Origin: Bacteriovoracaceae bacterium
GTDB lineage: Bacteria > Bdellovibrionota > Bacteriovoracia > Bacteriovoracales > Bacteriovoracaceae
Assembly (NCBI GenBank): GCA_016784965.1
Contig: JADHTQ010000006.1
Location: 56,011 to 120,010, forward strand
DNA: 64,000 nucleotides
Direction: 5' to 3'
Shown here: piece by piece, positions 52,711 to 61,068 of the stretch
Position numbering within the stretch: position 1 is the first letter of the stretch
Layout: the number at the start of each line of letters is the position of its first letter
Program-made: the position numbers and the translations under genes
Notes under the pieces: generated by a model
Database searches by the model: none
What the model saw: only the letters and a program-made list of their open reading frames with translations
Told to the model about the DNA's origin: nothing

Positions 52711-53883
52711 TCAGTTGCAATCTAACTTTGCCTTTAACCAGTTAATCTGCGGCCTCATATCCACATGATGGTTACCAACAAACAATCCTCTCTTATCGAT
52801 GATATCTGCATTTTTAAGTTCATTGTGAATTTGATAATCAAAGTATTTGACCACTTCATTTTTTACAAAATTGCCAGTGACAATTGGCCTGCACTCAATC
52901 TCGTTTTCTTTTAGAAGTTGTACCAACTTTTCTCTTGAGAGTGGGGCGTTCTCTTTTAGAACTAAAGAAAATCCAAACCAGCTGCTTGTTCCAATTTCTT
53001 TTTGAGTTATGAGATAGGGGTGATCCCTAAATAATTTCTTGAACTCTAAAGCATTGACTCTTCTCATCTCTAGAAATTGGGGAAGTTTTTTTAATTGTTC
53101 AATTCCGATGGCCCCGCTCATTTCAAGGGGGCGAACGTTGTAACCGGGCAAAACAAATTTAAACGACTCCTCAAATTCATTATCAGACTTTTTACCGGTA
53201 ACTTGATTAATGGTTGGGAGGTGACGAGTCCAACCGTGAGATCTAATTGAAAGTAGAATATGGTACAACTGTTCATCTTCTGTAACGATCATTCCACCTT
53301 CCATCGTCGACATGTGGTGGCTAAAAAAGGTACTGAAGGTTCCCATCAGACCAAAGGTTCCAGCATACTTTTGCTGAAACTTTGCACCCAATGCTTCGCA
53401 GTTGTCTTCTAATAAAATGATGTCTGGATTAATTTCATTTATAATTTTGTTAATGTGATCAAAGTCATTGGGATTGCCCAGCAAGTTCACGGCCATAATC
53501 ATTCTAGTCTTATCGCTTATGGCACTTTCTAATTGCTCTAAATCATAGTTTAAAGTATGTAGATCAATGTCTACAAACTTCACTTTCAAACCATATTGTT
53601 GTAAGGGGGTGTAGGTGGTAGACCAGGAAACAGCAGGAACGATTACTTCATCCCCTCTTTTTAACATAGGATTTTTAGTAAAAAACAAAGCGGCAACTGC
53701 AAGCAAATTGGCAGATGAGCCGGAGTTGACCATCACGCAGTATTTGCTTCCAACAAATTCTGCAAAGTTTTGCTCGAACTGGGCGACAAATTTATGCATA
53801 CTATAGATGTCACTTTCGATAACTTTGGAAATTGCGTCTAATTCCTCTTGCCCCCAACTACTTTTTGCTAATGAATAGTGCAC
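52711..53883 (-). CDS. colD: GDP-4-keto-6-deoxymannose 3-dehydratase (ColD-like)
   Basis: 390-residue member of the DegT/DnrJ/EryC1/StrS PLP family. The Schiff-base Lys of aminotransferases is replaced by His: FFSHHMSTMEGGM has His189-His190 at the position where ColD has its catalytic His188. Other cofactor motifs are standard (SGSSANLLAVAAL, DNCEALGA). ColD removes the 3-hydroxyl of GDP-4-keto-6-deoxymannose in GDP-colitose synthesis. RfbH (E1) also has His here, but it is longer and needs an Fe-S Cys set not seen in this protein; the neighbours gmd and fcl/colC support ColD. GTG start with AAGGAG 9 nt upstream. Confidence 0.8.
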   Translation of the reverse strand: MHYSLAKSSWGQEELDAISKVIESDIYSMHKFVAQFEQNFAEFVGSKYCVMVNSGSSANLLAVAALFFTKNPMLKRGDEVIVPAVSWSTTYTPLQQYGLKVKFVDIDLHTLNYDLEQLESAISDKTRMIMAVNLLGNPNDFDHINKIINEINPDIILLEDNCEALGAKFQQKYAGTFGLMGTFSTFFSHHMSTMEGGMIVTEDEQLYHILLSIRSHGWTRHLPTINQVTGKKSDNEFEESFKFVLPGYNVRPLEMSGAIGIEQLKKLPQFLEMRRVNALEFKKLFRDHPYLITQKEIGTSSWFGFSLVLKENAPLSREKLVQLLKENEIECRPIVTGNFVKNEVVKYFDYQIHNELKNADIIDKRGLFVGNHHVDMRPQINWLKAKLDCN

Positions 53884-53899
53884 CTCAATTATCTCCTTG

Positions 53900-53915
53900 A
53901 AAAGTGATGGTTACC
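53900..53915. mobile_element. Right end of the palindromic element between fcl/colC and colD
   Basis: AAAAGTGATGGTTACC differs from the intact right end at one base (GTGACGG). The TTA at 53911-53913 is the TAA stop of the fcl/colC gene, and the colD ribosome site follows directly, so the remnant forms the spacer inside an operon. Confidence 0.6.
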
Positions 53916-54822
53916 CTAAGAAATACTGGTAGGTCTTTTTAAGGCCTTCTTTTAATGTGTATGTGTGCTGCCAACCAAACTGTGAAAGCTTGGTAGTATC
54001 GACCATTTTTCTTTTCATGCCCACTGGTGCTTCTAAGTCATGAACAAACTCTCCAGAGTAACCTATCACTTCGGCTATGGCCTGATAGTACTCATTTATG
54101 GTGTAGTCTTTGCCAAGGCCCACATTTAAAAGTGGTGGAAGTTGTTCTAGCTTGCCTATGGCAAAACCGATAAAATTGGCCAAATCTTCAACATACATAA
54201 ACTCACGTCGGGCCTTGCCATCACCCCAGATAGTCACTTGTTTGTCACCATTTTGTTTTGCAAGATGAATTTTTCTAATTACTGCTGGGATCATGTGGGA
54301 GTGATCGGGATCAAACTTATCGTACTTACCGTATAGGTTGCAGGGAATTAGGGTTTTATATTGATTGCTTGGATCTTCTTTTGAGATGTATTCACAAAGC
54401 TTGGCAACTGCTACTTTTGCTATGGCGTAACCTTCGTTGGTTGGTTCTAGCTCGCCTTTTAACACCATCTGCTCGGAAATGGCGGTCTCAATTCCTCTGG
54501 GGTACATGCAGGAGCTGCCCAGATTTATAAGTTGTTTAATCCCATTTTCTTTGGCGGCCATAACTACATTGCGACCCATGTCTAAGTTTTGCACTAAAAA
54601 CTTAGTGGGGTTTTTGATATTGGCCTGAATACCACCTACAATTCCTGCACAGTGGATAATCAAATCTGGAGAGTTGTTGGTGATAAAGTTATTTACTGCT
54701 TGATAGTCGCACAAATCCAACTCACGGTGGGAGGGAGTTAGCAGCTGATGTTTGGAAATTTCTTGGTGCTCAGTTAGGTTTTTTCCTACCATTCCACTGG
54801 CACCGGTAATGAAAATTTTCAT
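53911..54822 (-). CDS. fcl: GDP-L-fucose synthase or GDP-L-colitose synthase
   Basis: 303-residue NADPH-dependent epimerase-reductase. Rossmann motif GASGMVGKNL at residues 7-16, catalytic YAIAK near residue 130, Ser in LGSSCMYP, and the GDP-sugar motif NLYGKYDKFDP. Fcl converts GDP-4-keto-6-deoxymannose to GDP-L-fucose by C3/C5 epimerisation and reduction. With colD next to it, this Fcl homologue may instead be ColC, which performs the C5 epimerisation and reduction of the 3-deoxy intermediate. It follows gmd after 6 nt and precedes colD. Stop codon in a palindromic-element remnant. Confidence 0.88.
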   Translation of the reverse strand: MKIFITGASGMVGKNLTEHQEISKHQLLTPSHRELDLCDYQAVNNFITNNSPDLIIHCAGIVGGIQANIKNPTKFLVQNLDMGRNVVMAAKENGIKQLINLGSSCMYPRGIETAISEQMVLKGELEPTNEGYAIAKVAVAKLCEYISKEDPSNQYKTLIPCNLYGKYDKFDPDHSHMIPAVIRKIHLAKQNGDKQVTIWGDGKARREFMYVEDLANFIGFAIGKLEQLPPLLNVGLGKDYTINEYYQAIAEVIGYSGEFVHDLEAPVGMKRKMVDTTKLSQFGWQHTYTLKEGLKKTYQYFLG

Positions 54823-54828
54823 AATTTG

Positions 54829-55947
54829 TTACTCATAATAGTTGTTAACTCGGTGGCCTCCATCTTGAAGGTAGCGATCTTTTTTGGCTTCACTTAGGTC
54901 ACAGGCCATCATATCGTTGACTAGCTCCTTTAGGTCATATTTGGGGGCCCAGCCCAGTTGTTTGTTTGCTCTTGTTGGATCTCCTTGTAATATGTCAACT
55001 TCTGTTGGCCTAAAATATCTAGGATCAACTGATAATACTTCCTGACCAAGTTTCACTTGGTAATTTTTATCGGAGCACGATTTAACATATGCCTTTTCTT
55101 CAACCCCTGATCCTTTAAATTCAAGCTCTATTCCAACGTGAGAAAAGGCCATCTTTACAAAGTCTCGAACCTTGGTCGTCACTCCGGTGGCAATCACAAA
55201 ATCTTCAGGTTTGTCTTGCTGCAACATAAGCCACATGGCCTCTACATAATCTTTGGCATGGCCCCAGTCACGTTTGGCGTCCAAGTTACCCAAGTAAAAT
55301 TTGCTTTTTGTTCCCAAAGCAATCCGCGAAACCGCACGGGTAATTTTTCTGGTGACAAATGTTTCACCGCGCAGAGGACTTTCGTGGTTAAATAAAATGC
55401 CATTGCAGGCAAACATGTTGTAGGCCTCCCGATAATTTACGGTAATCCAATATCCGTAGAGCTTGGCCACGCCATATGGGCTTCTGGGGTAAAAGGGTGT
55501 GGTTTCGGATTGGGGCACCTCTTGGACTAATCCGTAAAGTTCACTGGTGCTGGCCTGATAAAACTTGGTGGTAGTAGAAAGTTCTAATATCCTGATCGCC
55601 TCCAAAAGCCTTAAAACTCCAATGGCATCAGAGTTGGCGGTATATTCTGGAGAATCAAAGGATACACGAACGTGGGATTGAGCAGCCAAATTGTAGATTT
55701 CATCGGGTTTAATTTCTTGTACAATTCTAATTAAGTTGGTGGCATCAGTCAGGTCTCCATAGTGCAGATGAAACTTAACATCTGTTTCGTGCAGGTCTTG
55801 AAAGAGGTGATCAATCCTAGCAGTGTTGAATTGGGAAGTTCTTCTTTTTAATCCGTGGACAATGTAACCTTTTGTTAATAAGAACTCTGCCAAGTAGGCA
55901 CCGTCTTGGCCTGTGATACCCGTAATTAGTGCTACTTTGTTGCTCAT
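54829..55947 (-). CDS. gmd: GDP-mannose 4,6-dehydratase
   Basis: 372-residue extended SDR. NADP motif [15 protein letters not shown] at residues 9-23, then the family marker [14 protein letters not shown], catalytic Ser/Thr and Glu in STSELYG, YGVAK as YxxxK, and the C-terminal [18 protein letters not shown]. It produces GDP-4-keto-6-deoxymannose, the branch point for fucose, colitose, rhamnose and perosamine. GGAGG lies before the ATG. First of the three sugar-nucleotide genes gmd, fcl/colC and colD. Confidence 0.96.
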   Translation of the reverse strand: MSNKVALITGITGQDGAYLAEFLLTKGYIVHGLKRRTSQFNTARIDHLFQDLHETDVKFHLHYGDLTDATNLIRIVQEIKPDEIYNLAAQSHVRVSFDSPEYTANSDAIGVLRLLEAIRILELSTTTKFYQASTSELYGLVQEVPQSETTPFYPRSPYGVAKLYGYWITVNYREAYNMFACNGILFNHESPLRGETFVTRKITRAVSRIALGTKSKFYLGNLDAKRDWGHAKDYVEAMWLMLQQDKPEDFVIATGVTTKVRDFVKMAFSHVGIELEFKGSGVEEKAYVKSCSDKNYQVKLGQEVLSVDPRYFRPTEVDILQGDPTRANKQLGWAPKYDLKELVNDMMACDLSEAKKDRYLQDGGHRVNNYYE

Positions 55948-55974
55948 TGCATCTTCCTCCGCGTATTGTGGTCT

Positions 55975-57429
55975 TCAAACTTCACTTGTTGCTCTTGCTA
56001 CTCTTGCTTTTTTATAAAAGTAATAATTTATACCAAGAAAGTATAGTCCAAGCAATGTGATTATGCTCAGTGACCACTCTAAACTGCCACTATGTTGGTA
56101 AAAGATCGCTGAAATAAAAAATACAAAAGAGCACAGCAGCACTTTAAAGCACAAGATAAGATCTATGGTAATTGAGAGGATTTTACGCATTTTTACAAAC
56201 ATTACAGCAAAAGTAACAGCACCACCTATGATGAGACCTAAGGGTATGAGAGTTTCATGGTGCTTTGTGTCTGACAGAATTATAACCAAGGTGGTAGTTA
56301 CAAGTGCCCCACTTAGATAAGGTACAATTAAGCTTTTAGTCTGATATTCGCTTTGAGAGACCATGGAAATTATATTAGACATCATTCTAAAAAAATATAC
56401 TACTGCTCCAAATGCAATAAGATAGTAAGATGAATAGAACTTTGAACTCCCTAAAATGCGCATTAAAAAGGGTGATAGAGCGATAGAGTAAATTGTGGTG
56501 GTAATGATAATTGGTAGTGCCATATGAGAAAGCTGATACCAGGCCTTCTGTCGATCATGCAAGTTATTTGAGTTAATATCGTGGTAATAATTAGGAAACA
56601 AAACTTGTTGAATTAAGGTCTCAACCGCTGCCCCAATTTTGGCTGCAATATAAATACCCATGCTCAAACGCCCGAGGTAATCAAGACTCACAGCTTTTTC
56701 AACAATGAAGCGAAAGGAATCATAAAGTATCCACATCAATCCAGTTGATACGCTCATCGGCAAACAAAAGGCCGCCAATTGTCTTAGTTTTTCTTTACCT
56801 AAGCTGGAAAATGTTCCATGGAATTTGAAACCGTACCCCTCCCCTAATACTTTTTTTAAATACCAAAAAGAGATTAATGAAAAAACTGCTTGTGATACTA
56901 TCTGCCCAAGTAGCCATATCTCAGCACGAGCACCAAATAAATTAATGGAAAGAACCGACAATAAAATACTAAAAAGTTGCCATAAACTACTAAAGACAAC
57001 AAAGGCAACTCTGAAACCAAACATATTCAAAGCAGGAACAATAGTAAAGGTAAGATTTAAGCAATAAACTCCTACTGTAACAACGACCACGAGCCATAAA
57101 GTATCAACATTTCCCACAATCCCAATAGTCACTTTTAAAATATAAGTCACAAACATGCTAATAAGTGAGACAGCAATAATATAGTAGTTGTACAAAAAAA
57201 AGTTTTTGATCACAGTCTTATTGTCATGCCATGAGTGTAGTCTACGATTGACGTATTGGCCCATTGGATTGACCCACGTTAAACTAAAATAATTTAATAT
57301 TGCAATAATGAGCAAGAAGCTGGCAACATGCTCAGTGGAGAGATAAATTGAGATCACTTTTATCATCACAAAGGTGATGGCCATTTGAATAAAGCGTCCA
57401 ATCCCAATTACTACGATATCTCTTTCCAC
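55975..57429 (-). CDS. wzx: Polysaccharide flippase (Wzx-like)
   Basis: 484 residues with about 12-14 hydrophobic helices spread over the whole length and few charged residues in between (for example FVMIKVISIYLSTEHVASFL, VGVYCLNLTFTIVPALNMF, LLGLYFLGINYYFY). This is the MATE/MOP-superfamily pattern of O-unit translocases, which move undecaprenyl-linked repeat units across the inner membrane. The context of sugar-nucleotide and glycosyltransferase genes supports it. It shares one base with the end of the upstream glycosyltransferase gene. Confidence 0.8.
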   Translation of the reverse strand: MERDIVVIGIGRFIQMAITFVMIKVISIYLSTEHVASFLLIIAILNYFSLTWVNPMGQYVNRRLHSWHDNKTVIKNFFLYNYYIIAVSLISMFVTYILKVTIGIVGNVDTLWLVVVVTVGVYCLNLTFTIVPALNMFGFRVAFVVFSSLWQLFSILLSVLSINLFGARAEIWLLGQIVSQAVFSLISFWYLKKVLGEGYGFKFHGTFSSLGKEKLRQLAAFCLPMSVSTGLMWILYDSFRFIVEKAVSLDYLGRLSMGIYIAAKIGAAVETLIQQVLFPNYYHDINSNNLHDRQKAWYQLSHMALPIIITTTIYSIALSPFLMRILGSSKFYSSYYLIAFGAVVYFFRMMSNIISMVSQSEYQTKSLIVPYLSGALVTTTLVIILSDTKHHETLIPLGLIIGGAVTFAVMFVKMRKILSITIDLILCFKVLLCSFVFFISAIFYQHSGSLEWSLSIITLLGLYFLGINYYFYKKARVARATSEV

Positions 57430-58478
57430 TAACCAATCTCTTTTACAATCGACTCAAATCTATTTTTATAGCTATGCTCTTTAAGGGCCCGCAGATGTCC
57501 TCTTTGCTTAATTATCTCTCTTTGCTGATCGTTTTTTAGATAATAATCGATCAAAAAGCATGCCTCATCTAAGTCGCGGTAACATACAATCTCTCGGTCT
57601 ATCTCTAAAAAATCTCCTATCCCCGGGGCAAAATCCCCCAATTGAAATCCACCATAAAATGGTATCTCAAAGTTTCGGGCCTTTATTTGAGAGGCCACTT
57701 TGGGAGTATAGAAGGTGTGAATAAAGTTTTTAGGGCCAGAAAAAAGGTAGCGATAGTCATATGATTTGCTGTTTGAGAGGTTTAAATTGATCTTGGAAGT
57801 CCGAAAAATGTCAAACATATCATCCATCGACACAGGGCCATTTGGCCAACCATGGCCAAACGCTTCTACTTTAAAACCCATTTTCTTTACTCTACTTACA
57901 AACCATTTGCGAAAGGGATTAATATGGCCGATAAAGGTCACATCATACTTATAACTTGGATGCTTAGGATCATCACTACTGCCACTTTTTTCATTGTCAC
58001 TTTTGTTTTCATTGCCTGTAAAGTGCTCTATGCGCATATCAATCGCGGCCCATTGACTCACAATTGGCCTGATGCCAAGGTTTTGGTATTTTGGTAACGA
58101 AAACTTGTCGGTCGTTATACAGTGAGTGAAATGAGGAGCATAGGTTTTTGTAAATGAATTAAAACGCCAAGAGTCATCTCCAAACCAATTGATAGTTACA
58201 TATTTTTCCTTCAGAGTATCTAAGGTTTTGGTTGTAAACTGATCAGTATATAAGATAAAAAAGATCAGGTCTGGAGCAGGTTCTTGCTTATCTACAAATG
58301 CTAACAAATCAACTTGCAGCCCACCTAGATTGCTCTTTAAATAGTCATCATAGTAAAAAGAGACTACTTCGTGACCTAAACTTAGGAAAGATTTTTTAAA
58401 ACCGAGCTCACCAATGGTGTTCATTCCTCTTGCGGAGATTCCATAATCATACTTTATGTCTACCAACAGGATCTTCAT
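57429..58478 (-). CDS. CgeB-like glycosyltransferase
   Basis: 349 residues. The N-terminal part has a Rossmann-type start (MKILLVDIKYDYG) and the C-terminal half shows the GT-B pattern of CgeB/GT1-2-like proteins: YDVTFIGHINPFRKWFV, INLNLSNSKS, KARNFEIPFYGGFQLGDFA, and ECYRDLDEACFLIDYYL-type spacing. It probably transfers a sugar to the lipid-linked O-unit at the cytoplasmic face. A low-complexity Asn/Ser/Asp stretch (about 158-172) is specific to this protein. The ATG is 1 nt from the left end of a palindromic element, so the upstream region is element sequence and no strong ribosome site is seen. Confidence 0.7.
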   Translation of the reverse strand: MKILLVDIKYDYGISARGMNTIGELGFKKSFLSLGHEVVSFYYDDYLKSNLGGLQVDLLAFVDKQEPAPDLIFFILYTDQFTTKTLDTLKEKYVTINWFGDDSWRFNSFTKTYAPHFTHCITTDKFSLPKYQNLGIRPIVSQWAAIDMRIEHFTGNENKSDNEKSGSSDDPKHPSYKYDVTFIGHINPFRKWFVSRVKKMGFKVEAFGHGWPNGPVSMDDMFDIFRTSKINLNLSNSKSYDYRYLFSGPKNFIHTFYTPKVASQIKARNFEIPFYGGFQLGDFAPGIGDFLEIDREIVCYRDLDEACFLIDYYLKNDQQREIIKQRGHLRALKEHSYKNRFESIVKEIG

Positions 58479-58479
58479 T

Positions 58480-58675
58480 GGTAACCGTCACCTTTTTGCG
58501 AAACATTGCATTATATAAAGCTATTAAAAAATAGTATCAAACAAAGATGTATTAATGAAGATTTAATATCTACTAACTATTACTTTTATCAAGGCCTTGC
58601 ATTATCATCCACTCAAAACTTTTTAATTTCTTAAGTAGGTTTTACGCGACGGGTATCATAAAAGTGACGGTTACC
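58480..58675. mobile_element. 196-bp palindromic-ended element between the polymerase and a glycosyltransferase
   Basis: Left end GGTAACCGTCACCTTTTTGC at 58480-58499; right end AAAAGTGACGGTTACC at 58660-58675 preceded by GGGTATCAT. The left interior starts GCGAAACATTGCATTAT, matching the 80-bp copies, then about 110 bp of unrelated AT-rich DNA follow. It could be one enlarged element or two half elements. The right end lies inside the polymerase gene. Confidence 0.65.
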
Positions 58676-59926
58676 CTTCTGGTTACCCTTCTGGTTACCC
58701 TTCTGGTTACCCTTCTGGGAGATGGAGTAAAGGAACATGATAAAAAACATATTTTCAGAATCCATAATGGTATTTTGTACAAGACCAGATACTACAAAAG
58801 AGATCCAAAAAGGTGCTAGTATTGCCCCCAAAACATCTTTGCGACCAATAATTTCAAAAAACCAAAAAAGATGAAAACCAACCATTAAGATAAATCCAAA
58901 AATGCCAGTATCAACTAACATTTCCAAAAGATTGCAATGGGTGTGGCCTCCAAACTCCTGATGGGCAAGATTATACCTTTTTTTAATTTTAACTGAATTG
59001 GATTCAAAGTTTCTATAACCAAGACCAAGTATTGGACGCTCTAAAAAGCCCTTCCAAGCCGCATGGTATTGCGAAAGTCTGATCGTGTTTGTTTGAGAGC
59101 TCATCGGAATTAGAAAGCGGTTTGTTCCCCATACTTTGGAATTTGCCACATAAATTATTGCAGATGTAATAATAACTGCTCCTAAAATAATGAGGGAAAA
59201 AAATATTTTTTTTGATTTTTGGTAAAATAAAAATGGAGTCGAAATAATAAACGCAAGCATTGCACCTCGAGTAAAAGAGTAGTAAAGCCCAGCAATTGAT
59301 GTAATGGTGGCTATTAACGTCAAGAGCAGATAAAATTTATGATTGAGTTCAAAAAACGCCTGGACTCTTTTCCAATAAAGCAATACTCCCACAAGTAAAA
59401 TACAAACAAACTCAATACCGTAACCATAGGTCATGGCCATTCCATACATCCCGGCAGCTCGATGTGCATCAGCTGCCGCTTTAAACCTTAAGGGGTTAAA
59501 TCCTGTAAACAGCCCAATAAGTCCACTAATATTGGCCAAGCTTACAGTAACCAAAAACATCCCCAGCATGATTTTTATATGTTTTTTTGTAATCAAGTTT
59601 TTTAGAGCACTATCATAAGCAAATATGGCCATCACCGGTATCAAGAAGTATTTTAATTTGCTGATTAGTTTAAACTTTCTTCCAACATCTATGTCTGGAG
59701 CAAAAAAAGTTGCAATGACTGCTACAATAATAAATCCCAGAAGACACCAGCTGCTTTTGGATAACCTGACCCCACTTTTTAACCACTGTGTTGTAAAATA
59801 AATTCCGGGAAAAAAGATCAGTAGGTGACTTAAAGCAGACAGGGCGTTTGAAGTAAATACGAACATGGCCAGTGCTGCAAGTGACAATAACGTCATCCAG
59901 TTTAAAGTATTATTGACCTTTACATT
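58631..59926 (-). CDS. O-antigen polymerase/ligase (Wzy/WaaL-like)
   Basis: 431 residues from ATG 59926, with AGGA 8 nt upstream; the frame is open to 60004. About ten membrane helices with the large periplasmic loop of the Wzy_C family (IRLSQYHAAWKGFLERPILG, LGYRNFESNSVKIKKRYNLA, HQEFGGHTHCNLLEMLVDTG), including the conserved HNxxLE-like motif as HCNLLEM. It either polymerises O-units or ligates them to lipid A-core. Its C-terminus is not original: a palindromic element end entered the gene and adds QKGN four times (58669-58716) and RHFYDTRRVKPT before the stop. Confidence 0.85.
   Translation of the reverse strand, partial: NVKVNNTLNWMTLLSLAALAMFVFTSNALSALSHLLIFFPGIYFTTQWLKSGVRLSKSSWCLLGFIIVAVIATFFAPDIDVGRKFKLISKLKYFLIPVMAIFAYDSALKNLITKKHIKIMLGMFLVTVSLANISGLIGLFTGFNPLRFKAAADAHRAAGMYGMAMTYGYGIEFVCILLVGVLLYWKRVQAFFELNHKFYLLLTLIATITSIAGLYYSFTRGAMLAFIISTPFLFYQKSKKIFFSLIILGAVIITSAIIYVANSKVWGTNRFLIPMSSQTNTIRLSQYHAAWKGFLERPILGLGYRNFESNSVKIKKRYNLAHQEFGGHTHCNLLEMLVDTGIFGFILMVGFHLFWFFEIIGRKDVLGAILAPFWISFVVSGLVQNTIMDSENMFFIMFLYSISQKGNQKGNQKGNQKGNRHFYDTRRVKPT
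58669..58716. repeat. Four tandem 12-mers GGTTACCCTTCT
   Basis: Exact copies at 58669-58680, 58681-58692, 58693-58704 and 58705-58716. The first one begins with the tip of the palindromic element. The unit is GGTTACC plus five bases of flank. Read on the minus strand in the frame of the polymerase gene it encodes QKGN repeats without a stop. Confidence 0.95.
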
Positions 59927-60069
59927 CATTGCTCTATTCCTGCCTCGTTTTGTCAATTTATCATTTTGGCCGTAAAGTTGATAAAAATCAACTTTAAACA
60001 ACAAAAGAAAAAAAACTTTTCAACTCCATAGATCTTCGATAAAAACTAAACTATATTCAGGAGTTATTC

Positions 60070-61068
60070 GTGTTAAAGGCCTCAATTGTAGTAGAACCAT
60101 TTTACCAAAATAACAGATTATTTGACCTTGATGACAAGGTTGTTAATCGTGACAATTGTATGCATCCTTTTTGGCTCCTCAAACAAGAACTGGCGTCTAA
60201 AGGTATTATACTCGCAACAAATGATATCACTACTCCCACTCAAGCTGATATTGTCATTTATAATGAAATGCCGCGTACTGTACCTAAGGGAGAAGATATT
60301 CAAAAATCATATCTGATGCTCTTTGAAACAGAGCTTATTCGCCCTAATAATTGGAATGAAGAGTATCACAATCATTTTAAGAAAATTTTTACCTGGAATG
60401 ATCAATTTGTGGATGGAAAAAAGTATATCAAATTTCAGTTTGCCAGCAAATTACCCACTGAGGCCATAATTGGAAATGAGCGTCCAAAATTTTGTACTCA
60501 AATTGCTGGTAATAAATCCTCAACACATCGGTATGAGCTTTACTCGAAGAGATTAGAGGCCATTAGATGGTTTGAAAAAAACTACCCAGATCATTTTGAT
60601 TACTATGGTATGGGCCACATTTTTTACAATTTTGGTTCCAATAAAATTGCAAAACTTTTCAACAAACTAAAAGTTAAAAAAGCTCCTTCTCCCTGTTATA
60701 AGGGAATTGTTGATGAGAAACTCGCCGTTTTAAGCCAGTATAGGTTTTCCATTTGTTATGAAAATGCACAGATGATTCCGGGCTATATCACAGAGAAAAT
60801 TTTTGATTCTATGTTTGCAGGATGCGTTCCTATCTATTGGGGTGCCCCCAACATTACAGATTATATTCCTGCCAATTGCTTTATCGATAAAAGAGACTTT
60901 GACTCGTATGAAGCACTATATAAGTATTTAAAGAACATGGATGCTGCTCAATATTCTTCCTATCAGCAAGATATCAACACCTTTATAAAAGGTGAGCAAA
61001 TTAAAGCCTTTTCTTCAGAAGCTTTTGCTGCAACCATTGCAGAAAATATTGGAGAACACATAACATGA
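60070..61068 (+). CDS. Glycosyltransferase family 10 (alpha-fucosyltransferase-like)
   Basis: 332 residues, GTG start with AGGAG 6 nt upstream. The GT10 donor-binding signature is clear: FSICYENAQMIPGYITEKIF, then DSMFAGCVPIYWGAPNITDY, matching the family's 'F-x-x-E-N-x-x-x-x-x-Y-x-T-E-K' and 'P-V-x-x-G' motifs. Family members transfer L-fucose from GDP-fucose. Because colD lies nearby and could feed GDP-colitose, the donor may be that dideoxy sugar. No signal peptide; it acts on the cytoplasmic side. First gene of a rightward run, divergent from the polymerase gene; the next start overlaps by 4 nt. Confidence 0.9.
   Translation: MLKASIVVEPFYQNNRLFDLDDKVVNRDNCMHPFWLLKQELASKGIILATNDITTPTQADIVIYNEMPRTVPKGEDIQKSYLMLFETELIRPNNWNEEYHNHFKKIFTWNDQFVDGKKYIKFQFASKLPTEAIIGNERPKFCTQIAGNKSSTHRYELYSKRLEAIRWFEKNYPDHFDYYGMGHIFYNFGSNKIAKLFNKLKVKKAPSPCYKGIVDEKLAVLSQYRFSICYENAQMIPGYITEKIFDSMFAGCVPIYWGAPNITDYIPANCFIDKRDFDSYEALYKYLKNMDAAQYSSYQQDINTFIKGEQIKAFSSEAFAATIAENIGEHIT

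Noticed and set aside
52711..53883. DegT-family protein as an ordinary sugar aminotransferase (perosamine type)
   Set aside because: The Schiff-base Lys is replaced by His, which rules out a standard transamination mechanism.
33487..58675. Elements at gene 3' ends as integron attC sites
   Set aside because: Palindromic shape and position are similar, but the ends (GGTAACC) lack the RYYYAAC and GTTRRRY core sites and no integron integrase is present in the window.
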